This document shows positions 1-11,481 of a stretch of DNA of 64,000 nt, piece after piece (the first letter of the stretch is position 1; every line of letters starts with the position of its first letter). The notes below the pieces were generated by a model, which saw nothing but the letters and a program-made list of their open reading frames with translations, made no database searches and had not been told where the DNA came from. The DNA is from Sialis fuliginosa (lineage: Eukaryota > Arthropoda > Insecta > Megaloptera > Sialidae): assembly GCA_961205875.1 (NCBI GenBank), contig OY540821.1, positions 1,054,001-1,118,000 of the forward strand. Reading direction: 5' to 3'. A program made the translations under genes and the position numbers.

Positions 1-970
1 ACCGTACAATTCAAAAATGGCATAATATATAGGCTGCTCCATTTAAAAAAATCTATTATGACTGTATATGTTCTTCTTGAGACACCCTGTATACAATTTT
101 CGTATGTCAAAAAATCCGCAACTAAAAATACTAATCGACGGGTCCGAGCGTTTTTGCACAAAATAAAGAGATCGATTAAATATTATGATTTTAGTAGCCA
201 ACCTCCTTAAACGTGACACATATACACGAGTTTCAAACCGTCTCTTAAAAACCCTACGAACTATGTATTTGAACAACCACTACAATGCAATGTCACTAGA
301 TATGAGATTTTTTCCAAAAAGTATTAAACGACATTATTGCATATGTTATAACGTATTTTTTAAATTCGTAGTTCCGTATTAAAAATAATAAGTATTTGGA
401 TAAAAATATTTATATTTCATAACATATGTTGCTGACTTCTTTTTAAAAAGTATTAACCATCTGATAGAAAATAACACTTGTTTAATATTTTCTCATAATC
501 TTGTAATTGTAATCTACTTTTAATTTAAAAACTGTACATTAAATGTATTATTAATTAATTAAAAAGTAAACAATCAATTTTATTTTTATTTCCTATTAAA
601 TTTTGATATTCTTGTCATATGCGGTCTACTATTGTTTATAACTGACATATCTGCAGTGGCAAAGCTGGGGATGAATTAGACACTTTAATCATTTAACTGC
701 TCATCTAAAGTTTCCAACAAACAGTTACATTATATTTTTAGTATACCTATTATTTACTCTAAAGTCTAAACTAATTGTAAGTCTAAACTCTAAATTAGTA
801 TACATAAAAAAAGTGAGAAAGTTTTATTTGTTGACGTTTATCTCAGAAAGTACTGAACCGATTTGCGTAAAACTTCCACTCCCGAGTAGCATAACATGAG
901 TAATAATGGAGATAAGCAGTAAATAAAAATACGACGCAAACCGAAAAAAATACATATAATGCAATATGCA
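1..970. other. Unassigned AT-rich sequence
   Basis: No gene is visible. Near 82-93 there is a terminus-like string (gacaccctgtata), the reverse complement of the tatacagggtgtc ends seen elsewhere in the window (around 3488, 54176, 55426). A DNA element therefore probably ends here. The open frames at 43-382 show no recognisable protein and overlap each other on opposite strands. Confidence 0.3.
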
Positions 971-978
971 GATAAAAG

Positions 979-1369
979 CAGGGCTTCGAACCGGAACTGA
1001 ACCGAAAACCGGAAAAACCGTTATTTTTTGCCGGAACGAAAACCGGAACAAAACCGAAATAAAAATATCGGTTTTTACGGTTCAGTACATGTTAAAATAC
1101 GAGCGTTAACATGATCTTATTTCCCACTTCAATTGTCGTTCGGACTATCATAAAAGTACCATAAAATATTCTAAATTATGGTAGAAAATTTTTTTTTAAT
1201 ACAAATATATATTTTTTTAATTAATCACTCGGAGCTGAACTGAAAACCGAAAAAACCGGAAAAACCATTATTATTTGCGGAACGAAAACCGGAACCGAAC
1301 CGAAATATATATTTTTTACTCGAACAGGAACGAAAACCGAAACGAAAAAAATAACGGTTCGAAGCCCTG
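979..1369 (+). mobile_element. hAT-type MITE, ACCGGAAC-rich, intact
   Basis: The element is 391 bp and non-coding. It starts CAGGGCTTCGAACCG and ends with the reverse complement, CGGTTCGAAGCCCTG. It is flanked by a perfect 8-bp direct repeat GATAAAAG (971-978 and 1370-1377), the target duplication expected for the hAT superfamily. Both ends are built from degenerate repeats of the type AACCGGAACGAAAACCG, with a less repetitive centre around 1080-1210. Two further copies lie at 26878-27230 and 29897-30286. Confidence 0.85.
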
Positions 1370-1543
1370 GATAAAAGTACCAGATATACATGAAATTATA
1401 TGGTATTTCCACGCAATTTTAATAGTACTTACCTAATTCGATTTGGTGATATCTCGACATCCAGCAGCCAGGCACACCTTAGGTAAAAAATTGACATGGA
1501 CTATCTATATTTTACGTATATATGTAACGAAAACAATATTTTC

Positions 1544-1677
1544 TGTGTTACAATTAGTTGAAGTGTCACTGCTCTAAATTCCATAGTTAATCCTTAGATA
1601 CTAGTACAGAATTAATACCCCATTTGAGAGTGCTTGCTAGCTAGCAAATTTAGCTAGCTCCTTTATAATACCGGACA
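1544..1677 (+). mobile_element. PIF/Harbinger-type MITE, right half
   Basis: This matches the right part of the elements at 17166-17500 and 30300-30631, starting in their middle at the tgtgttacaattag string. It ends in ATACCGGACA followed by TTA, the family's expected TWA target. The left terminal repeat is missing, so it is a truncated copy. Confidence 0.7.
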
Positions 1678-2077
1678 TTAGATAACTATAAAATATTTTG
1701 TCCACCGTTTGTTAAGTGGACTTGGCTTCTGAATATGATTCTAAATGTAAACGGAACTGTACCGTAAAATACACTTTCTGTATACTCAATAAAATGATAA
1801 TACCTACATTCTACATGTTTATGCATTATATGTTATCTCTGTAAAACGTATGTTTTAAAGTTAAAACATACAGTACACGATTTTGAAACTGTGCGATTGT
1901 TCCGACATTTGGGTCAGAATTGAAACGCTTTTTTTTATTCTTTGAATAGAAATGTGTATTATGTCTCGCGCCAAATGCACTGCACTTAACTGCAACGACG
2001 TTGTGCATTTTTATTGCACTTTGTATGCAAAATGCATTTTTGTATATTTTCTCGTTTTACTTTTTTATATATGTAGA

Positions 2078-2933
2078 CTAGCTGGACCCGCGTGGACTAC
2101 GGAATTATTGTTTAGGATCTAAAAAAATATAGTTGAATTAAGTACAAATACGGTTAATTATTATTGCAATAAAAACCAAACAACACTTAAATTACCTACC
2201 TAACAAAAACGAATCAGAAAAAAAAGTAAAAATTATTTTTGTTCTATTATAAATTTAAAAGTAAATTATTGAAAACAAAATAAACAATTGACAATCAAAA
2301 GAATACCGGTCTGTGATCATTCACTCGGCACGCTCCCTCCTTGCCGCACGCCGCGACACGGGTACCTATCGCGCGAATAATATGTTCCCGTATTTATATT
2401 TCACGATATTTTCTAAACTATACGACCAAATTGGATGCTGTAAAGGACAAATTATATCTACATTAAGTACTTATGACGATGAAATATTTTATTTCGATAA
2501 GGATTAATGTTTTGCAGGTCATAAGTCCACGTAAACAGAACCCAAATAACATAAACATAAAAGCAGTCATTGTGGCTTAAATATAAAAGTTAGGCATATG
2601 GTGCCGCGGACTTTATTGTAGATCCTTTGATTCTACACAGTTCTTTAATACATTATTTTGTTCAATATTGAACAGTTTAGGCAGCGTATTGCAAAACAGC
2701 GCGCCCGACGGCAAAATTTTTTCCGACTTGATTTACTATTATCGTCACTGCTTAGTTGTTATGTTACCTAACGTAACAAATATAGCCTATAACCTGGCCA
2801 GAGAATATACCTAGGAATTAAAAAAGAAACCACGTAAATCGGATAAGTGGTTCTCGAGTGATAAGCGCACTAACGGACAGACAGAGAGACGTTGAACTTT
2901 ATATATATTATATTATAATATATATATTAACTA
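2078..2933 (-). mobile_element. Non-autonomous Helitron, minus strand
   Basis: On the minus strand this ends in CTAG followed by T, as Helitron 3' ends do, preceded by the remains of a GC-rich terminal hairpin (cgcgggtccag). The other end carries the family's 5' string (aacgtctctctgtctgtc, read on minus). The body matches the copies at 26556-26877, 52189-52385, 56995-57342 and the split copy 59772-62962. It has no coding capacity; the short frame at 2313-2507 is not conserved between copies. Part of the 3' hairpin is deleted compared with the copy at 59772. Confidence 0.7.
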
Positions 2934-4508
2934 TATAAGCTCCACCCTAGAAAAAGATAACCGATGATGTTTGTCTTAATATTTTTGAATCTGTTGTAAG
3001 CGATTGTGACCTTAAGGGTGGCAGACGACTTCTGAAGCCCATAGTACATATACCTACTATTTCAAATAGAATCATAGATAAATGACTTTGGCATTTATTC
3101 TGCATATTACTAGGTATATGCCATACAGGTAGTAAACATTTCCCATTTAAAAAACTGACAAATTCCTTTCGTTGTAATACATAATAACCTTGGCATCGAC
3201 TTTCATTAATTCCATTTGTGGAATACAATTTAAATGTTTTTATTGATGAAACACCTAGAGCTTTTTGTTGACAGAAACTAAGATTTATTATTTTGTACTT
3301 ATGTCTCCTATAAGTATAATATAATATTTTCAATTTTAAACATATGCAATGTATAATTAATTAATAATTGAACGTAATTTTCATTAATTCATTTTAATTC
3401 ATTTAAAAAAAGGCGTTTTAATGCTTTTATGATCTGAAATAATAATATTTTCTACTAATTAAATATTAACAGGTTTATAATATATATACAGGGTGGTCCG
3501 GTTTGGAATACAGATATTTTAAGAGCTGATTCCTTGGCTCATTGTGATGAAAAGGGGGTCTATCGTCAACACTCTCTGAGCTACAGGATGTTGAAAAAAT
3601 TCCTTCAGAGTAGTACTTACTAACAAAGATTATTTCATAACTTCCAAAGTAACGTAACTAGAGCAATCACAATGAGTCAGTTTCATAGGTAATTAACTAA
3701 CGTATTTTTCAGTATTAGCATTATTGCTAGCCGTGTTTCCAGTTCAGATTTATTGCTTTTCAAAGTCAAAAAATATATTTATTTTTTTGAAAATTTTTAT
3801 GAAAATGAAATTTCCCCCCAACACTCGTGCGAAAAACTGAAATTTTACGCCTTAGTTGCACAATAGTCCAGCCATCGGAAGATTGAGCTAGAAAAAAAAT
3901 TAAAAATATACATCAGTAGGTAAACAACATCCGTTTAAGTTTAAAATTTCATATTTGTAAGTCGCACTGTTTTGGCAGTAGAGCGTGCACAGATACACAT
4001 ATGTCATTGAGATAATCGTCGTACGTGATTCAGGGACACTAAATACGTGTAATTCCGTTAAAATCTCGAGTTTGAATTTTTTTCATTATCACTATACTTT
4101 ATATGTATAAAAAAGTAAAAAACATTTAACAGAAATCATCGAATATTCTGTCATTGCATCATTAAGTCCTTGAGCTATTTAAAAATGCAGGTGTAATTAA
4201 ATATATAGTGTATTATAAATCAGTATGTGTAACATATATTTAATTTTTATCGCAAGTAAATCAGCAAAACAAATTGTGGTGTTTAAGGTTATTAACAAAT
4301 CAATAATAGTAAATATCGATTTGGAATGTCGTGACAAAAACATATGTGTACAGTTCGCGATATACCAAGCGGATTAAAAACATGTCTCCCAGGGGTTATT
4401 TTAAGAAAATTTTACAACTACACATTTTTTTTTTGCTTTGTACTTGTAATTTTTCAACTGGATGATTTTTTGTAGTATATTTATGTTTCAATTGTAATGA
4501 CCTTTTTT
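2934..4508. other. Unassigned, with possible coding relic and repeat terminus
   Basis: From 2950 to 3183 the plus strand reads as a protein-like stretch (…VSDCDLKGGRRLLKP…) interrupted by a TGA near 3088. The opposite strand is open for 128 codons (2947-3333) but looks less protein-like. I recognise neither. At 3487 a tatacagggtggtccgg string resembles the ends of other DNA elements in the window. The rest is AT-rich with no visible gene. Confidence 0.25.
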
Positions 4509-5259
4509 ACTTTCTTATACCATGTATATGAAATATACATTAGTATAGTATAAGTATAGTGAAGCCGATTTTTTTCGAACTCCGGATTTTGACGGAATTA
4601 TCTATTTTGACCTTCCCTGAATCCATTCTGACTATTTTCGCCATGATGTCTGTGTGTCCGTCTGTCTGTCTGTCTGTAAGCGCTGTAACTCAAATACGAC
4701 AAATCGTAGAAGGCTGATATTTTATATTTAAGATTAATTTTTGGCTGGGAAGAAAACGTCCTATTTTTGAAAACGATCTTTCAACCGGATACGGATGTTT
4801 ACCTACGTCGATTTTTTAATTTTTCGAATTACTCTGAAACAGTGCGAAATAGGGAAAAATAGTCAAGTTAAAAAATGTAGGTAATATCTATATCTATAAT
4901 TTATGTTCTATTCAGTTTTTTGTAAAACGAATTTAAAAAAAAAATTTATTATAATTCAAATGGTTCATAACAGAGAAAAAAATGTATGGGAAATAAATTA
5001 TAGATAATTAATACTCGACATTTTTTTCTTATTTCAAAAATAATTCAAAAATCCAAAAATTTACAAGAGTAAACATCCGTTTTCAGTTATAACGTTAAAA
5101 AAATCACATGTTATATAAATATAAAATTATTCATTTTGTTCTTTCTTGTTAGTTTGTTAGAAATGTTTTAATAAACAAAGAATCACGTATACAATTAACT
5201 GTTAGGTTAGGTTAGGTTAGGTATAATAAAGTCCCGTGGTTCCCAAGGTAGATATTTTT
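4509..5259 (+). repeat. Repeat family C, copy 1 (inverted partner at 9696-10445)
   Basis: Non-coding repeat of about 750 bp containing a (GTCT)n run near 4655-4676. Its outer end reads cccgtggttcccaaggtagata. The reverse complement of nearly the whole unit lies at 9696-10445, making a long-range inverted pair with 4.4 kb between the arms. Other pieces are at 16980-17073, 22513-22845, 44092-44515 and 44517-44895. Confidence 0.8.
5202..5221 (+). repeat. (TTAGG)4 interstitial telomere-like run
   Basis: Four perfect TTAGG units, the canonical insect telomere repeat, lie inside family C. The other family C copies have a single ttagg here (…actgttaggattacg…). Local expansion from that seed therefore explains the run better than an old telomere. 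Confidence 0.75.
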
Positions 5260-6828
5260 GTTTTCTACTTGTACTTTTTCAACCAAATGTACCTTTTTTT
5301 AGTATATTGATGTTTTATTGGTTGTAATGACATTTTTTCTTTTTTTTTGTTCTACATTTATAATTTTCAACTACACAAATTGACTTTTACAACTGCACTT
5401 TTCATTTTTAGAATTGCAGAAACAACTACACACTAAAATAACCCCTAATGTCTCTTACTATAAAACTATTCATGGCCAGCACAAGGGATGGGGGGGGGGG
5501 ATTGATAATTATTTTTAAATCCATGAAATGATTTAACGATTTTGGCGGAGAACAATGGTAACACTGCTAGGTAGCGTGAGTCCTATTCTAAGGTAGTAAT
5601 TCTGATCAAAAGTCAATATTAATATTGTACTGTAAATTAAAATTTCAAATTATTTTATAAAATCATTTAGTTGTAGTCTTTTTAAATTAGAGCCGGTCCT
5701 GGGATTTGCGGGGATGTCTGCAAAAATAAATGCGGAGTCGAGAGAAATAAACTTTTGTTTACTCGTTAAAAAAAAAATCTTGAAAAATCTTGTTTCAGCT
5801 TCCTTTAAAAAATATTTTCATTTACATCTTAAAATGTTACAGACCAATAAATTTTTCAAAATTGGAAAAAAAATTGAAAACGTTGGACTCTATTTTCATA
5901 ATGATTTTTGGATTTTTGTCACAATTTTTTTTTCACTGGCAATAAGTTATTGAAGTTTTTAATTAAAATGGTGGTTGTCACTTCATGACGTTTTAAAGCT
6001 TTTAGTGTTTACTCTTCAATTCTTTTAAGCAATTGAAGATTGATCGATTTGTACCGAAGCTCATTACAATAAATGATGGATATTTTTTTATCAAAATTGT
6101 TTTTATCGTTTTCAGTTTCAAAAAATTATTTTAAATATCGCAATTGCTTCCTCGCAACACTGAAGATACGAGAAGCTTTGTGATCGTTTTAAAATGAAAC
6201 GAAAAATTCTTCTTCGATTTCAAAATTTTAAATTGATTATTCTATTTCATTTCAAGACAAACACTTTTCGTTCCGTGTCTGTCTGTCTGTCCCCTGAATC
6301 CTTGTCACACGCATAACTCATGAACCACTGAACCGATATTGTTGAAATTTGGTCAGATGGTTGGGTCTGGCTTGAGGACGGTCCTATTTCAAAATCATCA
6401 AAATCGTTTGTAATGGAGAGGGGTGACATTCCAAAATATTTATTTTTTCAAGAACGACACATGTTACGTGAAAATTTTATAGAATTTTTTTTGTAGAGCA
6501 TTCAATTTTCTGTAAATTAATATAGGTTACATAATATACGTTTGTTATAAAATATTTCCTTACAAAGATTTATCTCAATTTACTTTTAAAAATCATCATT
6601 TGTTTTTTTAAATTGATATTTACTTCAAATTAAATGTCATTTTAACGTTTGCCTAAAAGATTAAGATTAAAATTGTAAAAAATTAAAAATATACGAAAAA
6701 TAATCAGGAAAAAATTTCGAAATAATATTTTTTATTAAAATTGTATAAAAATTAAATGGTTAACCAATTCTAGGCAATTTATTTGAACACATTATTGGTT
6801 TTTATTTAAATTGTTAAATAATTGACTA

Positions 6829-8886
6829 CACTGAACAAAAAAAATATGTTGCCAACTTCGCCGCGAGATTGGCCGTTTTGTAACTGCTTCAACTGAATTT
6901 CAGTTGATTCAACAATACGATGGTTGAAACAAGGTTTTATGTTTTTTGTCAGCCAAAGATAGAGCGGTATTATTATAAAAAAATATGGATTTAAAATAAA
7001 ATCAGTATAACTGAGCGAATTATGTGAGAAATTACTATAAAAAATATTAATTTGAGTCAACATCCAAAAAAATTTTAAAAGAACTGAAGGTAAAATTCAG
7101 ATAAGTTCGTCTTTATGGTTAAGTCAAATAAAAAATAAATTTATGTCAAATTCTTCATCGTCTTCCTCTAAGTTATCTGTGTGGCTGCCGTAGTTTCTCT
7201 GTAAGTTGTGTTAGTCGTGTGATGTTATTGAGCCAATCCTATGGAGACAAACGAGTACCTTATGACTCTAGTCATATAATCACATGTGTTTGTAATAAAT
7301 CAGACCCAGGGCCCAGAATATTTTTGTTGTGAAGGTATTTGTATCAGTTTACGACGTAAAAACTCATTTTAAATCGGTCAGTTGTTAATATGTATGAAAT
7401 CTTCGATAAGTGTAGAAGCCCCTTATTTTCTTTGTGAACAACATTATGAACATTGTGAAGAATGGCTGATAAAGAAACAAGGCAGTATCTCATTAACTGG
7501 GATTTGGAAAATTTGATAGAGAATTTTTACAGTAAGTTATTTTAATCAATTTGAAATTATATTTAATTTTATTATTATATAGTACACTCTAATTTTTACT
7601 TTAACATATTCCTTCCTTTTTATTCAGTAAAATAAGCAATGAAGATTTGTCGGACCTGGTTGACGAAATAATCGAACAATTCCCGAATGAAAAAAATTAG
7701 ACTTACTACGTACCACCTGTCTAGAAGCGATACTCAAAAAGTAATTCGTTGGAGCATGCTCGTGGAAGGCTCTACAACAAGTTCCATAATAAATTACAAC
7801 AATTTCAAATTTCGAAAACTATCAAAATCTTCACCGCATGAGCAGTTTAGTGGTGACGACGCATCATTATTATCTGGTAATATAGTTTTTTGTATAATCT
7901 ATTCAATTGAACACAGTTTCATAAAATTAATACTGAATATTTCAGATGCTGAAGTCAATCAAAGTCTTTCCTGGTTGCAACAATAACAAGATATATTCCA
8001 ATGAACTGATAGTTCATTGGCAAAAAACATCTGTCGCTCGGTTCAAAATATTGACAACAAATAATTACTTTAGGATCATAGGAAATAATTTCTCTGAAAA
8101 CTATTACAATGAATATATTAATTAATAATTAATATTTTAGAAAATATAAGTAATATTCCATATTTTTTATTCATGTAGGATTATATGTAATAATTAAGGT
8201 AGCTATTATATGTATGTATGTATATTCTAAAAGAATTGTAATCATATATTTTATAGGATAATAAAATGATTTATTTTGGTAAATTGTGTGTTTTATAATT
8301 ATTAATCACCATAAATAAAAACATGGAAATTTGACATGATATTTATTGTTATGAAAGAAATTCCATTAAAATAACATAATTGATCATTTGAACAAAATAT
8401 ATAATTTTTAAAATTAATTGTTCAAGCATTTTACTCCAATACATTGAAAATTTACACCGATCCGATACTCTCCTGATACAATTTGTATTACAATTGAGCT
8501 AATCATGAATAAATCTAATAAAATTAAAATTAAGTTTACTGAACTATACCTACATATATGTTCGTTCAAATTTTTTCGTTTTTTGACAAAATATGATATT
8601 TTATTGTTATAACCTCAACCTTTGTTGAAACTAAAACGTTAATACATATATTAATTTAAGTATATATTTCTCTTGATAGACTACAAATTTTTTGTATGAC
8701 TATCGTAAAAATTTGCCACAAAATACATATTGTCAACTCAACTTCACGGCGGGATTAACCGAACATATTTCTCTAAACTCGCCCAGTGGTTGACTCATTC
8801 TTGTAGCGAGCTTCGCCGCATTTAAACTCGCGGCGGGATTGAGTCAACTTCGTTTACATTGATAATATGAATTCTTTTTCTCAGTG
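6829..8886 (+). mobile_element. 2.06-kb DNA transposon with CACTGA ends, 2-bp TA target
   Basis: The ends are inverted: CACTGAACAAAAA on the left and, read inward from the right, CACTGAGAAAAAG. Both sides are flanked by TA. The duplicated target at 9078-9394 lacks the insert, which fixes both boundaries to within one or two bases. Subterminal GC-richer strings caacttcgccgcgagatt (left) and caacttcacggcgggatt (right side, same orientation) add internal structure. It contains a decayed split gene at 7462-8062. No transposase core is visible, so the superfamily is uncertain; a CACTG start with a 2-bp duplication fits CMC-like or Tc/mariner-like elements. Confidence 0.75.
7462..8062 (+). pseudogene. 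Decayed split gene inside the 2.06-kb transposon
   Basis: This is a protein of unknown function that looks transposon-borne and is broken. The start chosen is ATG 7462 (aagaATGG). The first part (MADKETRQYLINWDLENLI…) continues across 7532-7627 into a second acidic stretch (…NEDLSDLVDEIIEQF…, ending at a TAG near 7700). The join has gtaagt on the left and ttattcag on the right, but strict GT-AG removal shifts the frame by one. Beyond it, an alternative frame reads …EHARGRLYNKFHNKLQQF… with TAG codons. A second apparent intron (7877-7945, GT…AG, phase 1) leads to a short exon 7946-7986, after which another frame continues with a W-L-Q-N-N…H-W-x-K-T pattern up to about 8060. The N-terminal part is small and helical-looking, perhaps SAM-like. 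Function is not inferred. Confidence 0.4.
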
Positions 8887-9695
8887 TACCTTTGGTGAAT
8901 TTAGCACGAGGAAGCACTTGGCAGATGTTTTTTTAATTTCCATGTTTCTGTTAAGTATTCAAAAAGAGTCAATTGAATATTCTTGTCATTCGTTTGGTTT
9001 GTTGTTAAAGTAAACGACAAAAACGACAGAGCTATATCCAGGTTACTGGACTTTTGTGCCATGATCACTACGTTAAAATAATCAGGAAAAAATTTCGAAA
9101 TAATATTTTTTATTAAAATTGTATAAAAATTAAATTGTTAACCAATTCTAGGCAATTTATTTGAACACATTATTGGTTTTTATTTAAATTGTTCTATAAA
9201 TTGACTACCTTTGGTGAATTTAGCACGAGGAAGCACTTGGCAGATGTTTTTTTAATTTCCATGTTTCTGTTAAGTATTCAAAAAGAGTCAATTAAATATT
9301 CTTGTCATTCGTTTGGTTTGTTGTTAAAGTAAACGACAAAAAACGACAGCGTATTATCCAGGTTACTGGACTTTTGTGCCATGATCACTACGTTTTTTGA
9401 ATTTAATGCTTTTTGCTAAATCATTTGTATTCTCTTTTTATTTTATCCGCTTCCGTGTTTTTATGTTCTGTTTTAAAGAGTTGTTTCGAGAAAAAGTATT
9501 TTTATATTTATTTCCTATAATTACGTAAATTACGTTAAATAACGTAAGTAAAACAACGAATGTGGGTTTTTCAAAATATGATTATTATCAAATCAAAATT
9601 TTATTATTCTGTAGTTACAGAAAAGTTACAAATAAGGTAGCTAATTACAATGATACATAATACGGCTAATACAAAAAACAAAAATATATATAATA

Positions 9696-10445
9696 AAAAA
9701 TATCTGCCTTGGGAACCACGGGACTTTCTTATACCTAACCTAATCTAACAGTGAATTGTATACGTGATTCTTTGTTTATTAAAACATTTCTAACAAACTA
9801 ACAAGAAAGAACAAAATGAATAATTTTATATGTATTTATATAAGAAGTGATTTTTTTTAACGTAATAACTGAAAACGGATGTTAACTCTTGTAAATTTTT
9901 GGATTTTTAAATTATTTTTGAAATAAGAAAAAAATGTCGAGTATTAATTATCTATAATTTATTTCCCATACATTTTTTTCTCTGTTATGAACCATTTGAA
10001 TTATAATAAATTTTTTTTTTAAATTCGTTTTACAAAAAACTGAATAGAACATAAATTATAGATATAGATATTACCTACATTTTTTAACTTGACTATTTTT
10101 CCCTATTTCGCACTGTTTCAGAGTAATTCGAAAAATTAAAAAATCGACGTAGGTAAACATCCGTATCCGGTTGAAAGATCGTTTTCAAAAATAGGACGTT
10201 TTCTTCCCAGCCAAAAATTAATCTTAAATATAAAATATCAGCCTTCTACGATTTGTCGTATTTGAGTTACAGCGCTTACAGACAGACCGACAGACGGACA
10301 CACAGACATCATGGCGAAAATAGTCAGAATGGATTCAGGGAAGGTCAAAATAGATTATTCCGTCAAAATCCGGAGTTCGAAAAAAATCGGCTTCACTATA
10401 CTTACTTATACTAATGTATATTTCATATACATGGTATAAGAAAGT
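9696..10445 (-). repeat. Repeat family C, copy 2 (inverted partner of 4509-5259)
   Basis: Reverse complement of the unit at 4509-5259 over its whole length, with only scattered differences. It includes the ttgggaaccacgggactttc end and the core of interrupted CAGA/GACA units near 10280. There is no open frame of interest. The TTAGG stretch is less regular here (acctaacctaatctaacag). Confidence 0.8.
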
Positions 10446-11161
10446 AATAATTAAAATTTGTAGTTCAAAAATTCTTCCTGGCTATAAAAAGCCTCCGTTT
10501 TAAGGAAATTTTTTACAGTATTTTTAAATATTATGGATTTTTCTTTTTTCCACTTGTTGTAGTAAAATAAACCAATATTATTACTAAATATACAGGATGG
10601 GGCAATAGTGCGTGGAAGTTCGATAGCTCGTAGACCATAACAGATAAAAAAAATTTCTAATGCAGATGTAAACTGAGGGTAAATGCACATACATAAAAAT
10701 AAACAGGGTGCTACAAAAAAGTGTGGCAAGTTAAGGTAATTTTAGTTAAATGGAATAGCCTTAACACTTTAACACTTCTCTTGGGATGTTTATTCATATC
10801 TAAAATATTAGCCCCATCTGATGTCCGGTTTAGACATAATAATATTTTTTTTCAAAAAAATTGACCTTTACATTACTCCACTTAAAAATTCACCACTTCC
10901 GCGGCCGCAGCTTTGAAGACGAAATTAAATATGGACCTTATTGTAGGAGGTTAGTGGGTGCTTTTGTTTAAATATCTTAGAGCCACCATGTACAGGATGT
11001 TTAAAATTAATTTTCAAATTTTGAGAACTTCAAAGTTATTCTACTCAACTATTTCAAATGGAACACCCTATATATTTTTTAACGATGTTATGTAGAATTA
11101 CATAACGAACATTTTTTGTATGTACATCCTTCTGGTTATTTGTAACCATTTTTGATTTATT
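10446..11161. other. Unassigned repeat-like sequence
   Basis: No gene is seen. The stretch contains several fragments of the acagggtg/acaggatg type (10593, 10705, 10990), which probably mark ends of small DNA elements, and a poly-T-rich background. Confidence 0.25.
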
Positions 11162-11481
11162 GAGAAAAAAGTAAAAATTTAACAATATTTACTAAAAAAA
11201 ATTTTTTTTCAAATAAAATAAAACACCTTGTACAGACTTGTTCATGTTGCCCATAAAAACAGCATGAATTTTTTTCAGCTAGCAAACAGATTATTTTATC
11301 GAACACAAACAACGAAAATAATTTACAACCATATAAGTTCACTAATACGCAGTGTGAAATCGAAACAGAAACATAAAATGCTGTTTTTATGGGCAGCATG
11401 AACATTCTGTACATGGTGTTTTATTTTATTTGAAAAAAAATTTTTTTTAGTAAATATTGTTGAATTTTGTACTTTTTACTC
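11162..11481. repeat. Foldback element with about 105-bp arms
   Basis: The left arm 11162-11266 and right arm 11378-11481 are near-perfect inverted repeats. Each contains the agtaaatattgttga / caaataaaataaaacac type strings and ends toward the centre in cccataaaaacagcat. The 111-bp centre is unique. The minus-strand open frame over it (11157-11414) is a by-product of the arms, not a gene. Confidence 0.75.

Larger units (their letters stand above)
6148..9394 (-). repeat. Repeat family B, composite copy with insertion and duplication
   Basis: Family B runs from a gcttcctcgcaatatcgaag end to a cttggcagatgttttt end and carries a (GTCT)n core. Here it is interrupted at 6829-8886 by a 2-kb TIR element. 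The segment around the insertion site is then present a second time without the insert: 6699-6828 plus 8887-9075 are repeated at 9078-9394. Family B copies recur at 18444-19249, 25255-26087, 28692-29375, 33318-33714, 41617-42090, 46941-47707 and 48852-49680. Confidence 0.75.

Noticed and set aside
2947-3333. 128-codon minus-strand open frame, the longest clean frame in the first 50 kb
   Set aside because: No recognisable motif. The plus strand of the same stretch looks more protein-like but has a stop. Kept only as a possible relic in the unassigned entry.
5202-5221. TTAGG run as a true telomere or chromosome-fusion scar
   Set aside because: Only four units, embedded in a dispersed repeat whose other copies have a single TTAGG.
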